Below, piece by piece: positions 1-5,073 of a stretch of 6,672 nt of DNA. Both the position numbers and the translations under genes were made by a program. Numbering within the stretch: the stretch's first letter is position 1; each line of letters opens with the position of its first letter. Source of the DNA: Thermoanaerobaculales bacterium (GTDB lineage: Bacteria > Acidobacteriota > Thermoanaerobaculia > Thermoanaerobaculales > Sulfomarinibacteraceae); contig JALOKS010000147.1 in assembly GCA_025456385.1 (NCBI GenBank), positions 1-6,672 on the forward strand. Reading direction: 5' to 3'. The notes under the pieces are model-generated. The model was not told where the DNA came from. It did not search any database and was given only the letters and a program-made list of their open reading frames with translations.

Positions 1-911
1 TCGACCTCGATCCGCGCCGCATCGCGGTGGGCCCACCGCGGCCGCAGCCCGAGGCCCGAGCCGGGCACCACCCCGAAGCCGCGCCAGATCTCGTCGGCCG
101 GCTCGAAGTAGCGCTCGACGAGCGAGCGCGCGTGGCGGTTGCCGTCGGCCGTCACCACGCGGCCGTAGCAGTTGGCGATCTCGGCGCGGCCGTCGAGTGC
201 CTGCCGGACCAGCTCGAGAACGCCCTGGGCGACATCGGTCGGGCCGAAGCCGGCGACGACGCCGCCGACCCCGAAGTCCCGCGGCAGGAACTCGAAGAGC
301 CGCCAGCCGGTGATGACCGAGACGTGGCCGGGCAGCAGGAAGCCGTCGACCTCGAGCTCGGGGTCGTCGACGAGGACCCGCATGACCTGCGGCATGGTCT
401 TGTTCCCCGGCAGGAGCATGAAGTTCTCCACGCCGGTCCGCTCCGCCTCGTCGAGGGCGCCCGCCACCGCGGGCACCGTGGTCTCGAAACCGACCGCCAG
501 GAAGACCACGCGCAGCTCAGGGCTGCGGCGCGCGAGCTCGAGCGCGTCGCGCGGCGAGTACACGACCTCCACCCGCGCCCCTTCGGCCCGCGCCCGCTCG
601 AGGCTCGCGGTGCTCGACGGCACCCGCATGAGGTCGCCGAAGGTGCAGACGGCGGTCTCCGGCAGCGCGGCCAGAGCGAGCGCCCGGTCGAGGTAGGCGA
701 CCGGCGTGACGCACACCGGGCACCCGGGGCCGGAGATCAGCCGCACCCGCTCCGGCATCAGGCGCCGCAGCCCCGCGCCCGCAACGCTGTGGGTGTGGGT
801 CCCGCACACCTCCATCAACGTGAGGCGACGCTCGAGCCTGGCTGCCGCGGCTCGCAGCTCGGCGAGGAGGCCGGCGACCGCCGCCGGGTCCGAGTAGGCT
901 CCGCCGCTCAC
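1..911 (-). CDS. hypD: HypD, Fe-(CN)2CO assembly scaffold of [NiFe]-hydrogenase maturation (partial, C-terminus off window)
   Basis: HypD partners HypC in the cytoplasm as the scaffold on which iron receives its CO and two cyanide ligands before transfer to the hydrogenase large subunit. The reverse-strand frame from a GTG at 911 runs open for 303 codons to the window edge; the family is usually about 370 residues, so roughly the last 60-70 are missing. Visible family motifs: MEVCGTHTH (Cys36), GPGCPVCVT (Cys64, Cys67), FGDLMRVP (92-98), GFETT (141-145), DGFLLPGHVS (189-198) and WRGFGVVPGSGL (276-287). The cluster-binding cysteines of the C-terminal region lie off the window. The GTG start shares GTGA with the hypC stop, which suggests translational coupling and decides the start. 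Unusual: the strongly conserved GFEP-D segment reads GFGPTD (221-226) and the following segment reads NCYGRVV. Identity is certain from the motif series; that it is a fully conventional HypD is less so. Confidence 0.95.
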   Translation of the reverse strand, partial: MSGGAYSDPAAVAGLLAELRAAAARLERRLTLMEVCGTHTHSVAGAGLRRLMPERVRLISGPGCPVCVTPVAYLDRALALAALPETAVCTFGDLMRVPSSTASLERARAEGARVEVVYSPRDALELARRSPELRVVFLAVGFETTVPAVAGALDEAERTGVENFMLLPGNKTMPQVMRVLVDDPELEVDGFLLPGHVSVITGWRLFEFLPRDFGVGGVVAGFGPTDVAQGVLELVRQALDGRAEIANCYGRVVTADGNRHARSLVERYFEPADEIWRGFGVVPGSGLGLRPRWAHRDAARIEV

Positions 912-1135
912 AGATCCACCATCGCGTCCGCGTACTCCCGCAGGATCTCGAGCGTCCGCGCGGCCTCATCCGCGTCCACCTGGCCGATGGCGAAGCCGGC
1001 GTGCACCAGGACGTGGTCACCCACCGCCGCCTCGGGCACGTACATCACCGAGATCCGGCGCCGGACGCCGTCGATCTCGGCAACCCCTTCGAACTCGTCG
1101 CGCTCGACCAGGACCATCGGGATGGCCAGGCACAT
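908..1135 (-). CDS. hypC: HypC/HybG-family hydrogenase maturation chaperone
   Basis: A 75-residue small chaperone that binds HypD during Fe(CN)2CO assembly and then escorts the iron unit to the hydrogenase large-subunit precursor. It begins with the diagnostic MCLAIP, giving the essential N-terminal Cys2 once Met1 is removed. A compact beta-barrel segment (residues 8-33) follows, then VGDHVLVHAGFAI (38-50) with the conserved His45, and a C-terminal helix (55-70). Length is normal for the family (about 70-95). The ATG at 1135 is preceded by a strong GGAGGGG, and it is the only start that places Cys at position 2. The stop overlaps the hypD GTG by 4 bp, so the HypC-HypD partners are probably made in a coupled way. 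It is separated from hypF upstream by 316 bp, which may hold a separate promoter. Confidence 0.97.
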   Translation of the reverse strand: MCLAIPMVLVERDEFEGVAEIDGVRRRISVMYVPEAAVGDHVLVHAGFAIGQVDADEAARTLEILREYADAMVDL

Positions 1136-1138
1136 GCA

Positions 1139-1145
1139 CCCCTCC
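1139..1145 (-). promoter_or_regulatory. Strong Shine-Dalgarno of hypC
   Basis: GGAGGGG on the minus strand ends 3 nt before the hypC ATG (the GGAGG core is 5 nt away). It confirms the start that yields the obligatory N-terminal MCLA. It contrasts with hypA, which has no such site. Confidence 0.8.
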
Positions 1146-1171
1146 GTCCGCCCTCACGGCGCCCGCAGCGC

Positions 1172-1219
1172 GGCGGGTGCCGGTGACCTCACGTTGATAT
1201 CCTACAGGCACCCACCGCC
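1172..1219 (-). promoter_or_regulatory. Imperfect hairpin upstream of hypC, with a possible -10 box in its loop
   Basis: GGGTGCC (1175-1181) pairs with GGCACCC (1207-1213), and GGC (1172-1174) with GCC (1217-1219) across a 3-nt bulge, giving about 10 bp of stem around a 25-nt AT-richer loop. The loop includes TAGGAT on the minus strand. It could be an operator, a leader RNA fold, or chance in GC-rich DNA. There is no T-tract, so it is not an intrinsic terminator. Confidence 0.25.
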
Positions 1220-1258
1220 CTCACCTACCAGTGCGGCCGGAGCGGCACCCAGCCGACA

Positions 1259-1273
1259 GCAGGGAGCAGGCAG
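1259..1273. repeat. Inverted, partly diverged copy of the CTCCCTG heptamer
   Basis: CAGGGAG-CAGGCAG (1260-1273) is the reverse complement of the CTCCCTG unit found at 1362-1438. The 12-mer GCAGGGAGCAGG (1259-1270) is exactly complementary to 1365-1376 and, in shifted registers, to 1393-1404, 1400-1411 and 1407-1418. The intervening DNA could therefore form a slippable stem-loop with a loop of roughly 95-135 nt. Confidence 0.6.
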
Positions 1274-1361
1274 CAAGAACGAGGCCGCGCCGGGCAGACT
1301 GCGGAAATCGGGATCACTGTTCACATCTCATCAACACTCCGGCATCAGACCTGAGGCTGTA

Positions 1362-1438
1362 CTCCCTGCTCCCTGCTCCCTGCTCCTTGGCCCCTGCTCC
1401 CTGCTCCCTGCTCCCTGCTCCCTGGTCCATGCTCCTTT
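1362..1438. repeat. Heptamer tandem array CTCCCTG, 11 units
   Basis: There are eleven consecutive 7-bp units in constant phase. Units 1-3 (1362-1382) and 6-9 (1397-1424) are perfect CTCCCTG. Unit 4 is CTCCTTG, unit 5 GCCCCTG, unit 10 GTCCATG and unit 11 CTCCTTT. The array starts 13 bp past the hypF stop. On the hyp coding strand it reads GGGAGCA repeated. Because 7 is not a multiple of 3 and the unit has no stop in any frame, it creates meaningless open frames with a 7-residue period on both strands. Confidence 0.95.
1391..1422 (-). promoter_or_regulatory. Potential G-quadruplex on the hyp coding strand
   Basis: Within the heptamer array the minus strand carries five G-tracts of at least three (opposite 1391-1394, 1399-1401, 1406-1408, 1413-1415, 1420-1422), separated by regular 4-nt AGCA loops. 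This fits the standard G3 N1-7 quadruplex pattern. Three further tracts lie at 1364-1366, 1371-1373 and 1378-1380. Any hypF-hypC transcript would contain this sequence in RNA. The pattern is seen directly; folding and any role are inference. Confidence 0.45.
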
Positions 1439-1451
1439 GTGGCCGGTACCT

Positions 1452-3791
1452 TCAACCTTCCGCCGGCTCCACCCCCCGCGCCGCCGCCACCGATGCGATG
1501 ACCGCCTGGCCGTAGGACAGGCCGCCGTCGCCCGGCGGCAGGCCGCGGGGCAGCAGCACGCCGTGGCCCGCGGCCTCGAGCGCGCTCGCCAGACCCTCGC
1601 CGAGCAGGCGGTTGACGAGGCAGCCGCCGCCCAGCGCCACTGTCGACCCGGCCGGCCATCCCAGCCGCGCCGTGAGCTGCGCCGCGAGCCGGCAGAACGT
1701 GGCGTGGAAGCCGGCCGCGACCTCAGCTGGCTCCTCCCCTTCCGCGACCCGCGCGGCGGCGGCCGCGAGCAGCCGCGCGCTCGGCAGCTCCGGCAGCGCG
1801 CCGCCCTCCGCGAGCCGGAGCTCCTGCCAGGCCGCGACGGGACCCCGGGCGCGCGCCGCCGCGGCCTCGAGCCGAGCCGCCGCCTCGCCCTCCCAGCGGT
1901 TCACGGGAGCCAGCCCGAGCAGGGCGCCGGCCGCCTCGAAGACCCGGCCCGCGCCGCTCGCGAGCGGCCAGCCCGGATCGCCGGCCAGCCGCGCCACCGA
2001 GCGCAGCCGCTCGGCCGCCACGACCTGCGCCAGGGGCACCGACGCCAGCAGCCGCTCCTCGCCGGCCGCGACCAGGGCGGCGACCGCCACCCGCCAGGGC
2101 TCGCGCACCGCCGCCTCGCCGCCGACCAGCGGCAGCGGCTCGAGGCGGGCGAGCCGGCGCCAGCCCAGGTCGCCCCCGAGCTCGAGCCACTCGCCGCCCC
2201 ACGCGCTCCCGTCCGGGCCCCAGCCGGTGCCGTCGAGGGCGAAGCCCAGCACTTTCTCGCCGGGCTCCGGGAAGCGTCCGTGCTCCGCGACCACCGCGGC
2301 CAGGTGCGCGAGGTGGTGCTGCACCGGGAGCAGCCTGGCTCCGTGCCGCCGGGCGAGGCCCTCGGCGAGCCACGAGCTCGGGTAGTCGGGGTGGGCATCA
2401 CACGCGACCACCCCGGGCACCAGCTGCAGGAACTCGAGGAGCCCGTCGATGACCTCGGCGAGGAAGGCGCGGGCGGGCTCGGCGTCGAGGTCTCCGACGT
2501 GCTGCGAGGGGAAGGCCTGCAGGCCGCGGGCGACGCAGGCGGTCACCTGGAGGTGGCCGCCGACCGCGACCACGACCTCGGGCGAGGCAACCGGCAGCGG
2601 CAGCGGCTCCGGCACCCAGCCGCGCGCGCGCCGCACCATCAGAGGACCCCGCGCCGAGCTGCGGAGGACCGAGTCGTCGATGCGCCGGACGACGTCGCGG
2701 TCGTGGAGGAGGAACGCGTCCGCGATCTCCCCCAGGCACGCCGTCGCCTCGCGGTTGGCGCGGCACAGCGGCTCCTCGGAGAGGTTGCCCGAGGTCATGA
2801 CCAGCGGCGGCAGGCCGGGGTCCCGGAAGAGCTCGAGGTGCAGCGGTGTGGTCGGCAGCATCACGCCGAGGTCCCCGAGACCAGGCGCCACCTCCTCGAC
2901 CACGCTCGATCCCTGCCGCCGCGGGGCGAGCAGGATCGGCGCCCGGGCCGAGGCGAGGAGCGCCGCGCCCGCCGCGTCGAGCTCGACCTCGGCGCGCGCG
3001 GCCGGCAGGTCGCGGAGCATCACCGCGAAGGGCTTCCCCGGCCGCCGCTTGCGTTCGCGCAGTCGGGCCACGGCCGGCGCAGAGTCGGCGCGGCAGGCGA
3101 GCTGGAAGCCGCCGAGACCCTTGAGTGCGACGACGCGGCCGCCGCGGAGCTCCTCGCGCGCCTGCTCGACCGCGTCTGCGCCGGTCGCGAGCTCGCGGCC
3201 GCGCGCGTCGGCGAGCCACAGACGGGGGCCGCAGGCCGGGCAGGCCACCGGCTCGGCGTGAAAGCGGCGGTCGCCGGGATCGCGGTACTCACGCTCGCAG
3301 TCGGGGCAGAACGGGAAGCACGCCATCGACGTGCGCTCGCGGTCGTAGGGCAGAGCCCGCACCAACGAGAAGCGGGGGCCGCAGTTGGTGCAGGTCGTGA
3401 AGGGGTAGCGGAAGCGGCGGTCGCCGGGGTCCGCCATCTCCCGCCGGCAGTCCGCGCACAACGCGGTGTCCGGCGGCACCAGGGCGCCCTCGGGCCGGCC
3501 CAGGCTCGAGCTGCGGACCTCGAAGCCGAGCTCGCCGAGCGGCGCCCGGGCCTCGCGCTCGATGCGGTCGAGGCGGGCGAGCGGCGGCAGCTCGGCGAGC
3601 AGGCGCTCGCTGAAGCCCTCCACCAGCTCGGCCGGCCCTTCGATCTCGAGGGTCGCGCCCTGCGGGTCGTTGACCACCCAGCCCGCGAGGCCGAGCGCGG
3701 TCGCCACCCGGTGGACCGTCGGGCGGAAGCCGACGCCCTGCACCGTGCCGCGGCAGCGCAGCCGCAGCCGGACGGTCGGCCCCGCGCTCAC
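1452..3791 (-). CDS. hypF: HypF, carbamoyltransferase for cyanide-ligand synthesis
   Basis: HypF uses carbamoyl phosphate and ATP to carbamoylate the C-terminal cysteine of HypE, the first step in making the cyanide ligands of the [NiFe] site. At 779 residues it has normal full length. Domains in order: an acylphosphatase-like domain (about 1-95) with RGTVQGVGFRP (14-24); two zinc-finger pairs with Cys112/115, Cys134/137, Cys162/165 and Cys184/187; a YrdC/Sua5-like domain (about 205-395) with KRRPGKPFAVML and TSGN (333-336); and a Kae1-like carbamoyltransferase domain (about 405-779) with the metal-site QHHLAH (His492, His493, His496), DGTGWG (Asp520) and the late PPGDGGLSYGQ. The GTG start sits in the GTGA overlap with the hypB stop and leaves the acylphosphatase domain complete. 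All key motifs look intact, so it is probably active. Confidence 0.98.
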   Translation of the reverse strand: MSAGPTVRLRLRCRGTVQGVGFRPTVHRVATALGLAGWVVNDPQGATLEIEGPAELVEGFSERLLAELPPLARLDRIEREARAPLGELGFEVRSSSLGRPEGALVPPDTALCADCRREMADPGDRRFRYPFTTCTNCGPRFSLVRALPYDRERTSMACFPFCPDCEREYRDPGDRRFHAEPVACPACGPRLWLADARGRELATGADAVEQAREELRGGRVVALKGLGGFQLACRADSAPAVARLRERKRRPGKPFAVMLRDLPAARAEVELDAAGAALLASARAPILLAPRRQGSSVVEEVAPGLGDLGVMLPTTPLHLELFRDPGLPPLVMTSGNLSEEPLCRANREATACLGEIADAFLLHDRDVVRRIDDSVLRSSARGPLMVRRARGWVPEPLPLPVASPEVVVAVGGHLQVTACVARGLQAFPSQHVGDLDAEPARAFLAEVIDGLLEFLQLVPGVVACDAHPDYPSSWLAEGLARRHGARLLPVQHHLAHLAAVVAEHGRFPEPGEKVLGFALDGTGWGPDGSAWGGEWLELGGDLGWRRLARLEPLPLVGGEAAVREPWRVAVAALVAAGEERLLASVPLAQVVAAERLRSVARLAGDPGWPLASGAGRVFEAAGALLGLAPVNRWEGEAAARLEAAAARARGPVAAWQELRLAEGGALPELPSARLLAAAAARVAEGEEPAEVAAGFHATFCRLAAQLTARLGWPAGSTVALGGGCLVNRLLGEGLASALEAAGHGVLLPRGLPPGDGGLSYGQAVIASVAAARGVEPAEG

Positions 3792-4459
3792 ACCCCTGCT
3801 CGCCTCTTGGCCGCGAGCCGGGTCCGCAGGAGGTCAGTCCAGCCTCCGATGCCCTCGCCGCTGAGGGCCGACGCCACGAGGATCGTGCCGGTCGGGTTGA
3901 GGCTGCGGATTCGCGCCTGCACCGCCGCCAGGTCGAAGGGGACGTGCGGCAGCAGATCGGCCTTGGAGATCACCGCCGCCTCGGCGCGCGAGAAGATCGC
4001 CGGGTACTTGACCGGCTTGTCATCGCCCTCGGTCACCGACAGCACCACGACCTTGAAGTCCTCGCCGAGATCATAGGTCGTCGGGCAGATCAGGTTGCCG
4101 ACGTTTTCGATGAACAGGACGTCGACCTCCGGGATGCCGCCCTCGTCGAGGGCCCTCGCCACCTGACGGGCGTCGAGGTGGCACGAGCCGCCGGTGAGGA
4201 TCTGGTGCGCCGGCACGCCCAGGGCGCGGATCCGGTCGGCGTCGTTCTCGGTCGCCACGTCGCCCTCGATGACGGCGCAGCTCACGGTCCCGCGGAGGGC
4301 GCGGAGTGTCGCTTCGAGGAGGGTCGTCTTCCCCGAGCCCGGGGACGAGATGAGGTTGACCGCCAGGGTTCCCGAGCCGGCGAAGCGCCGCCGCAGCAGC
4401 TCGGCGTGCTCCTCGTTGGCGGCGAGGGCGTGGCGCTTGACGGTGACGACCTGCTTCAT
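3788..4459 (-). CDS. hypB: HypB, GTPase for nickel insertion
   Basis: HypB is a SIMIBI-class GTPase that works with HypA to deliver nickel to the hydrogenase large subunit. This 223-residue protein has the P-loop SSPGSGKTT (38-46), EGDVAT (65-70) in the switch I region, the metal-binding GSCHLDA with Cys93-His94, ENVGNLICP (118-126) with the second conserved Cys125, and a guanine-specificity-like SKAD (165-168). It lacks both the N-terminal CxxCxC nickel site of the E. coli protein and the His-rich nickel-storage stretch of some homologues, so it is the minimal GTPase form. The ATG at 4459 is fixed by a strong GGAGGAGG. hypA ends 34 bp upstream, and the stop overlaps the hypF start (GTGA). 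Confidence 0.98.
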   Translation of the reverse strand: MKQVVTVKRHALAANEEHAELLRRRFAGSGTLAVNLISSPGSGKTTLLEATLRALRGTVSCAVIEGDVATENDADRIRALGVPAHQILTGGSCHLDARQVARALDEGGIPEVDVLFIENVGNLICPTTYDLGEDFKVVVLSVTEGDDKPVKYPAIFSRAEAAVISKADLLPHVPFDLAAVQARIRSLNPTGTILVASALSGEGIGGWTDLLRTRLAAKRRAGV

Positions 4460-4462
4460 GTG

Positions 4463-4470
4463 CCTCCTCC
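4463..4470 (-). promoter_or_regulatory. Strong Shine-Dalgarno of hypB
   Basis: GGAGGAGG on the minus strand lies 3 nt (last GG) to 6 nt (first GGAGG) before the hypB ATG, inside the short hypA-hypB gap. It fixes the start. Confidence 0.85.
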
Positions 4471-4493
4471 CGTCTCCCCCACTCAGGCGCCGC

Positions 4494-4877
4494 TCAGCCC
4501 GGTCGGCCGGCGGCCCCGGGTTCCTCCGCGTCGCTCTCGAAGCTGAGGTCGAGCACGTCGAGCTCGTCGCCTCCCGAGACCTCGAGCGGCAGGCCGCAGT
4601 CCGGGCAGACCCGCAGCCAGCTGCCGCTCGCCCTGGCCTTGGCCTGGCCGCACGCCGCGCAGAACTGGCGGGCCGGACGCCACTCGACCGCCAGCTCCGC
4701 CCCCTCGTCGGGGCCGCCGACCACGACCGCCTCCCAGGCGTAGACGAGAAGCTCCGGTTCGACCGCCGCCAGCTCGCCCACCGCCATTCTCACCCGGGAG
4801 AGGCGGCCGCCGCCGTGCTCCTCGATCGTCCGCCGGCAGGTCCGGTACACCTCGAGCGCGATCCCCATCTCGTGCAC
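4494..4877 (-). CDS. hypA: HypA, nickel metallochaperone
   Basis: HypA is a small zinc protein that binds nickel through its N-terminal Met-His motif and passes it on with HypB. The chosen GTG at 4877 gives (M)HEMGIALEVYR, matching the family N-terminus MHEMSLA and placing the nickel ligand His at position 2. The frame stays open far upstream, but that part is repeat-derived and has no family similarity. The zinc domain has Cys73/Cys76 (CAAC) and Cys91/Cys94 (CPDC), followed by the family-typical GGDELDVLDLSFE (102-114). At 127 residues it is slightly longer than the usual 113-120, because of an acidic/Gly-rich tail (115-127). It is the first gene of the hyp cluster here. No Shine-Dalgarno precedes it; a TATACT box lies only 6 nt upstream, so translation may start from a leaderless mRNA. 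Confidence 0.95.
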   Translation of the reverse strand: MHEMGIALEVYRTCRRTIEEHGGGRLSRVRMAVGELAAVEPELLVYAWEAVVVGGPDEGAELAVEWRPARQFCAACGQAKARASGSWLRVCPDCGLPLEVSGGDELDVLDLSFESDAEEPGAAGRPG

Positions 4878-4883
4878 CTGCCG

Positions 4884-4889
4884 AGTATA
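4884..4889 (-). promoter_or_regulatory. Candidate -10 box of hypA (leaderless)
   Basis: TATACT on the minus strand matches the TATAAT consensus at 5 of 6 bases and stands out in GC-rich DNA. Only 6 nt separate it from the hypA GTG, so initiation at the normal distance would begin at or within a base of the start codon. No recognisable -35 is found 16-18 bp upstream, where the hexamer array begins. Inference. Confidence 0.45.
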
Positions 4890-4900
4890 GCGGGAGCGCG

Positions 4901-4942
4901 CCGTGCCCGTGCCCGTTTCCGTTTCCGTACCCGCGCCCGACG
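4901..4942. repeat. Degenerate hexamer array, left arm (CCGNNN x7)
   Basis: There are seven 6-bp units in constant phase: CCGTGC, CCGTGC, CCGTTT, CCGTTT, CCGTAC, CCGCGC, CCGACG. Read on the minus strand, toward hypA, these are NNNCGG units with GCACGG and AAACGG as the main types. The array ends 11 bp upstream of the hypA -10-like box. It is the inverted counterpart of 5003-5056; TGCCCGTTTCCGT (4910-4922) is exactly complementary to 5023-5035. Confidence 0.85.
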
Positions 4943-5002
4943 ACCGGCACCGTCGCTGCCACCTGCTCGGGTCGCTGTCGCTGCACCGACGTTCGGGAAC
5001 TG

Positions 5003-5056
5003 GCACGGTGACGGGCAGGGGCACGGAAACGGGCAGGGGCGCGGAGACGGGTCGGG
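5003..5056. repeat. Degenerate hexamer array, right arm (NNNCGG/GCAGGG x9)
   Basis: There are nine 6-bp units in constant phase: GCACGG, TGACGG, GCAGGG, GCACGG, AAACGG, GCAGGG, GCGCGG, AGACGG, GTCGGG. They use the same vocabulary as the left arm, but on the opposite strand. The array abuts the -10-like box of the plus-strand gene. The 60 bp between the arms (4943-5002) has no clear unit periodicity, although GTCGCTG recurs there. Confidence 0.85.
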
Positions 5057-5062
5057 TACAAT
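5057..5062 (+). promoter_or_regulatory. Candidate -10 box of the SDR gene (short or no leader)
   Basis: TACAAT matches TATAAT at 5 of 6 bases and is followed by 11 nt before the ATG at 5074, predicting a leader of about 5 nt. No Shine-Dalgarno is visible between them and no -35 consensus is seen upstream, where the hexamer array sits. Mirrors the arrangement at hypA. Inference. Confidence 0.4.
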
Positions 5063-5073
5063 GTCTGCGGCGT

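Larger units (their letters stand above)
1136..1451. other. 316-bp intergenic region between hypF and hypC
   Basis: This region has no convincing gene on either strand. Reading toward hypC it holds a heptamer array next to the hypF stop, a diverged inverted copy of that heptamer, a stretch with no recognisable structure (about 1275-1360), an imperfect hairpin around 1172-1219, and the hypC ribosome-binding site. A small AT dip at 1190-1206 contains TAGGAT (minus strand, 1204-1199), which could be a -10 box for a separate hypCD promoter; no matching -35 is seen, so this is weak. All other junctions in the cluster are at most 34 bp, so this gap may split the cluster into hypABF and hypCD transcription or expression units. 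Confidence 0.6.

Noticed and set aside
1362..1438. CRISPR array
   Set aside because: Units are 7 bp in direct contact with no spacers and no cas genes nearby; the same applies to 6589-6657.
1345..1659. Minus-strand frame with repeated GSREQGA peptide
   Set aside because: The repeats are translation of the CTCCCTG array and the remainder is an off-frame shadow of hypF.
27..4076. Very long plus-strand open frame (1349 codons) opposite hypD-hypB
   Set aside because: It lies antisense to five recognisable hyp genes. The translation is low-complexity Arg/Ala/Glu/His with no family motif, and stop codons are naturally rare antisense to GC-rich genes.
5001..5016. TGGCACG resembling the -24 half of a sigma-54 promoter, often found at hyp operons
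   Set aside because: The required GC at the -12 position is absent at correct spacing, it points toward the SDR gene rather than hypA, and it is part of the hexamer array.
4903..5073. In-frame N-terminal extension of the SDR protein from an ATG-like start at 4903
   Set aside because: The added 57 residues are encoded by the hexamer arrays and lie before the first Rossmann strand. The ATG at 5074 fits the family N-terminus.
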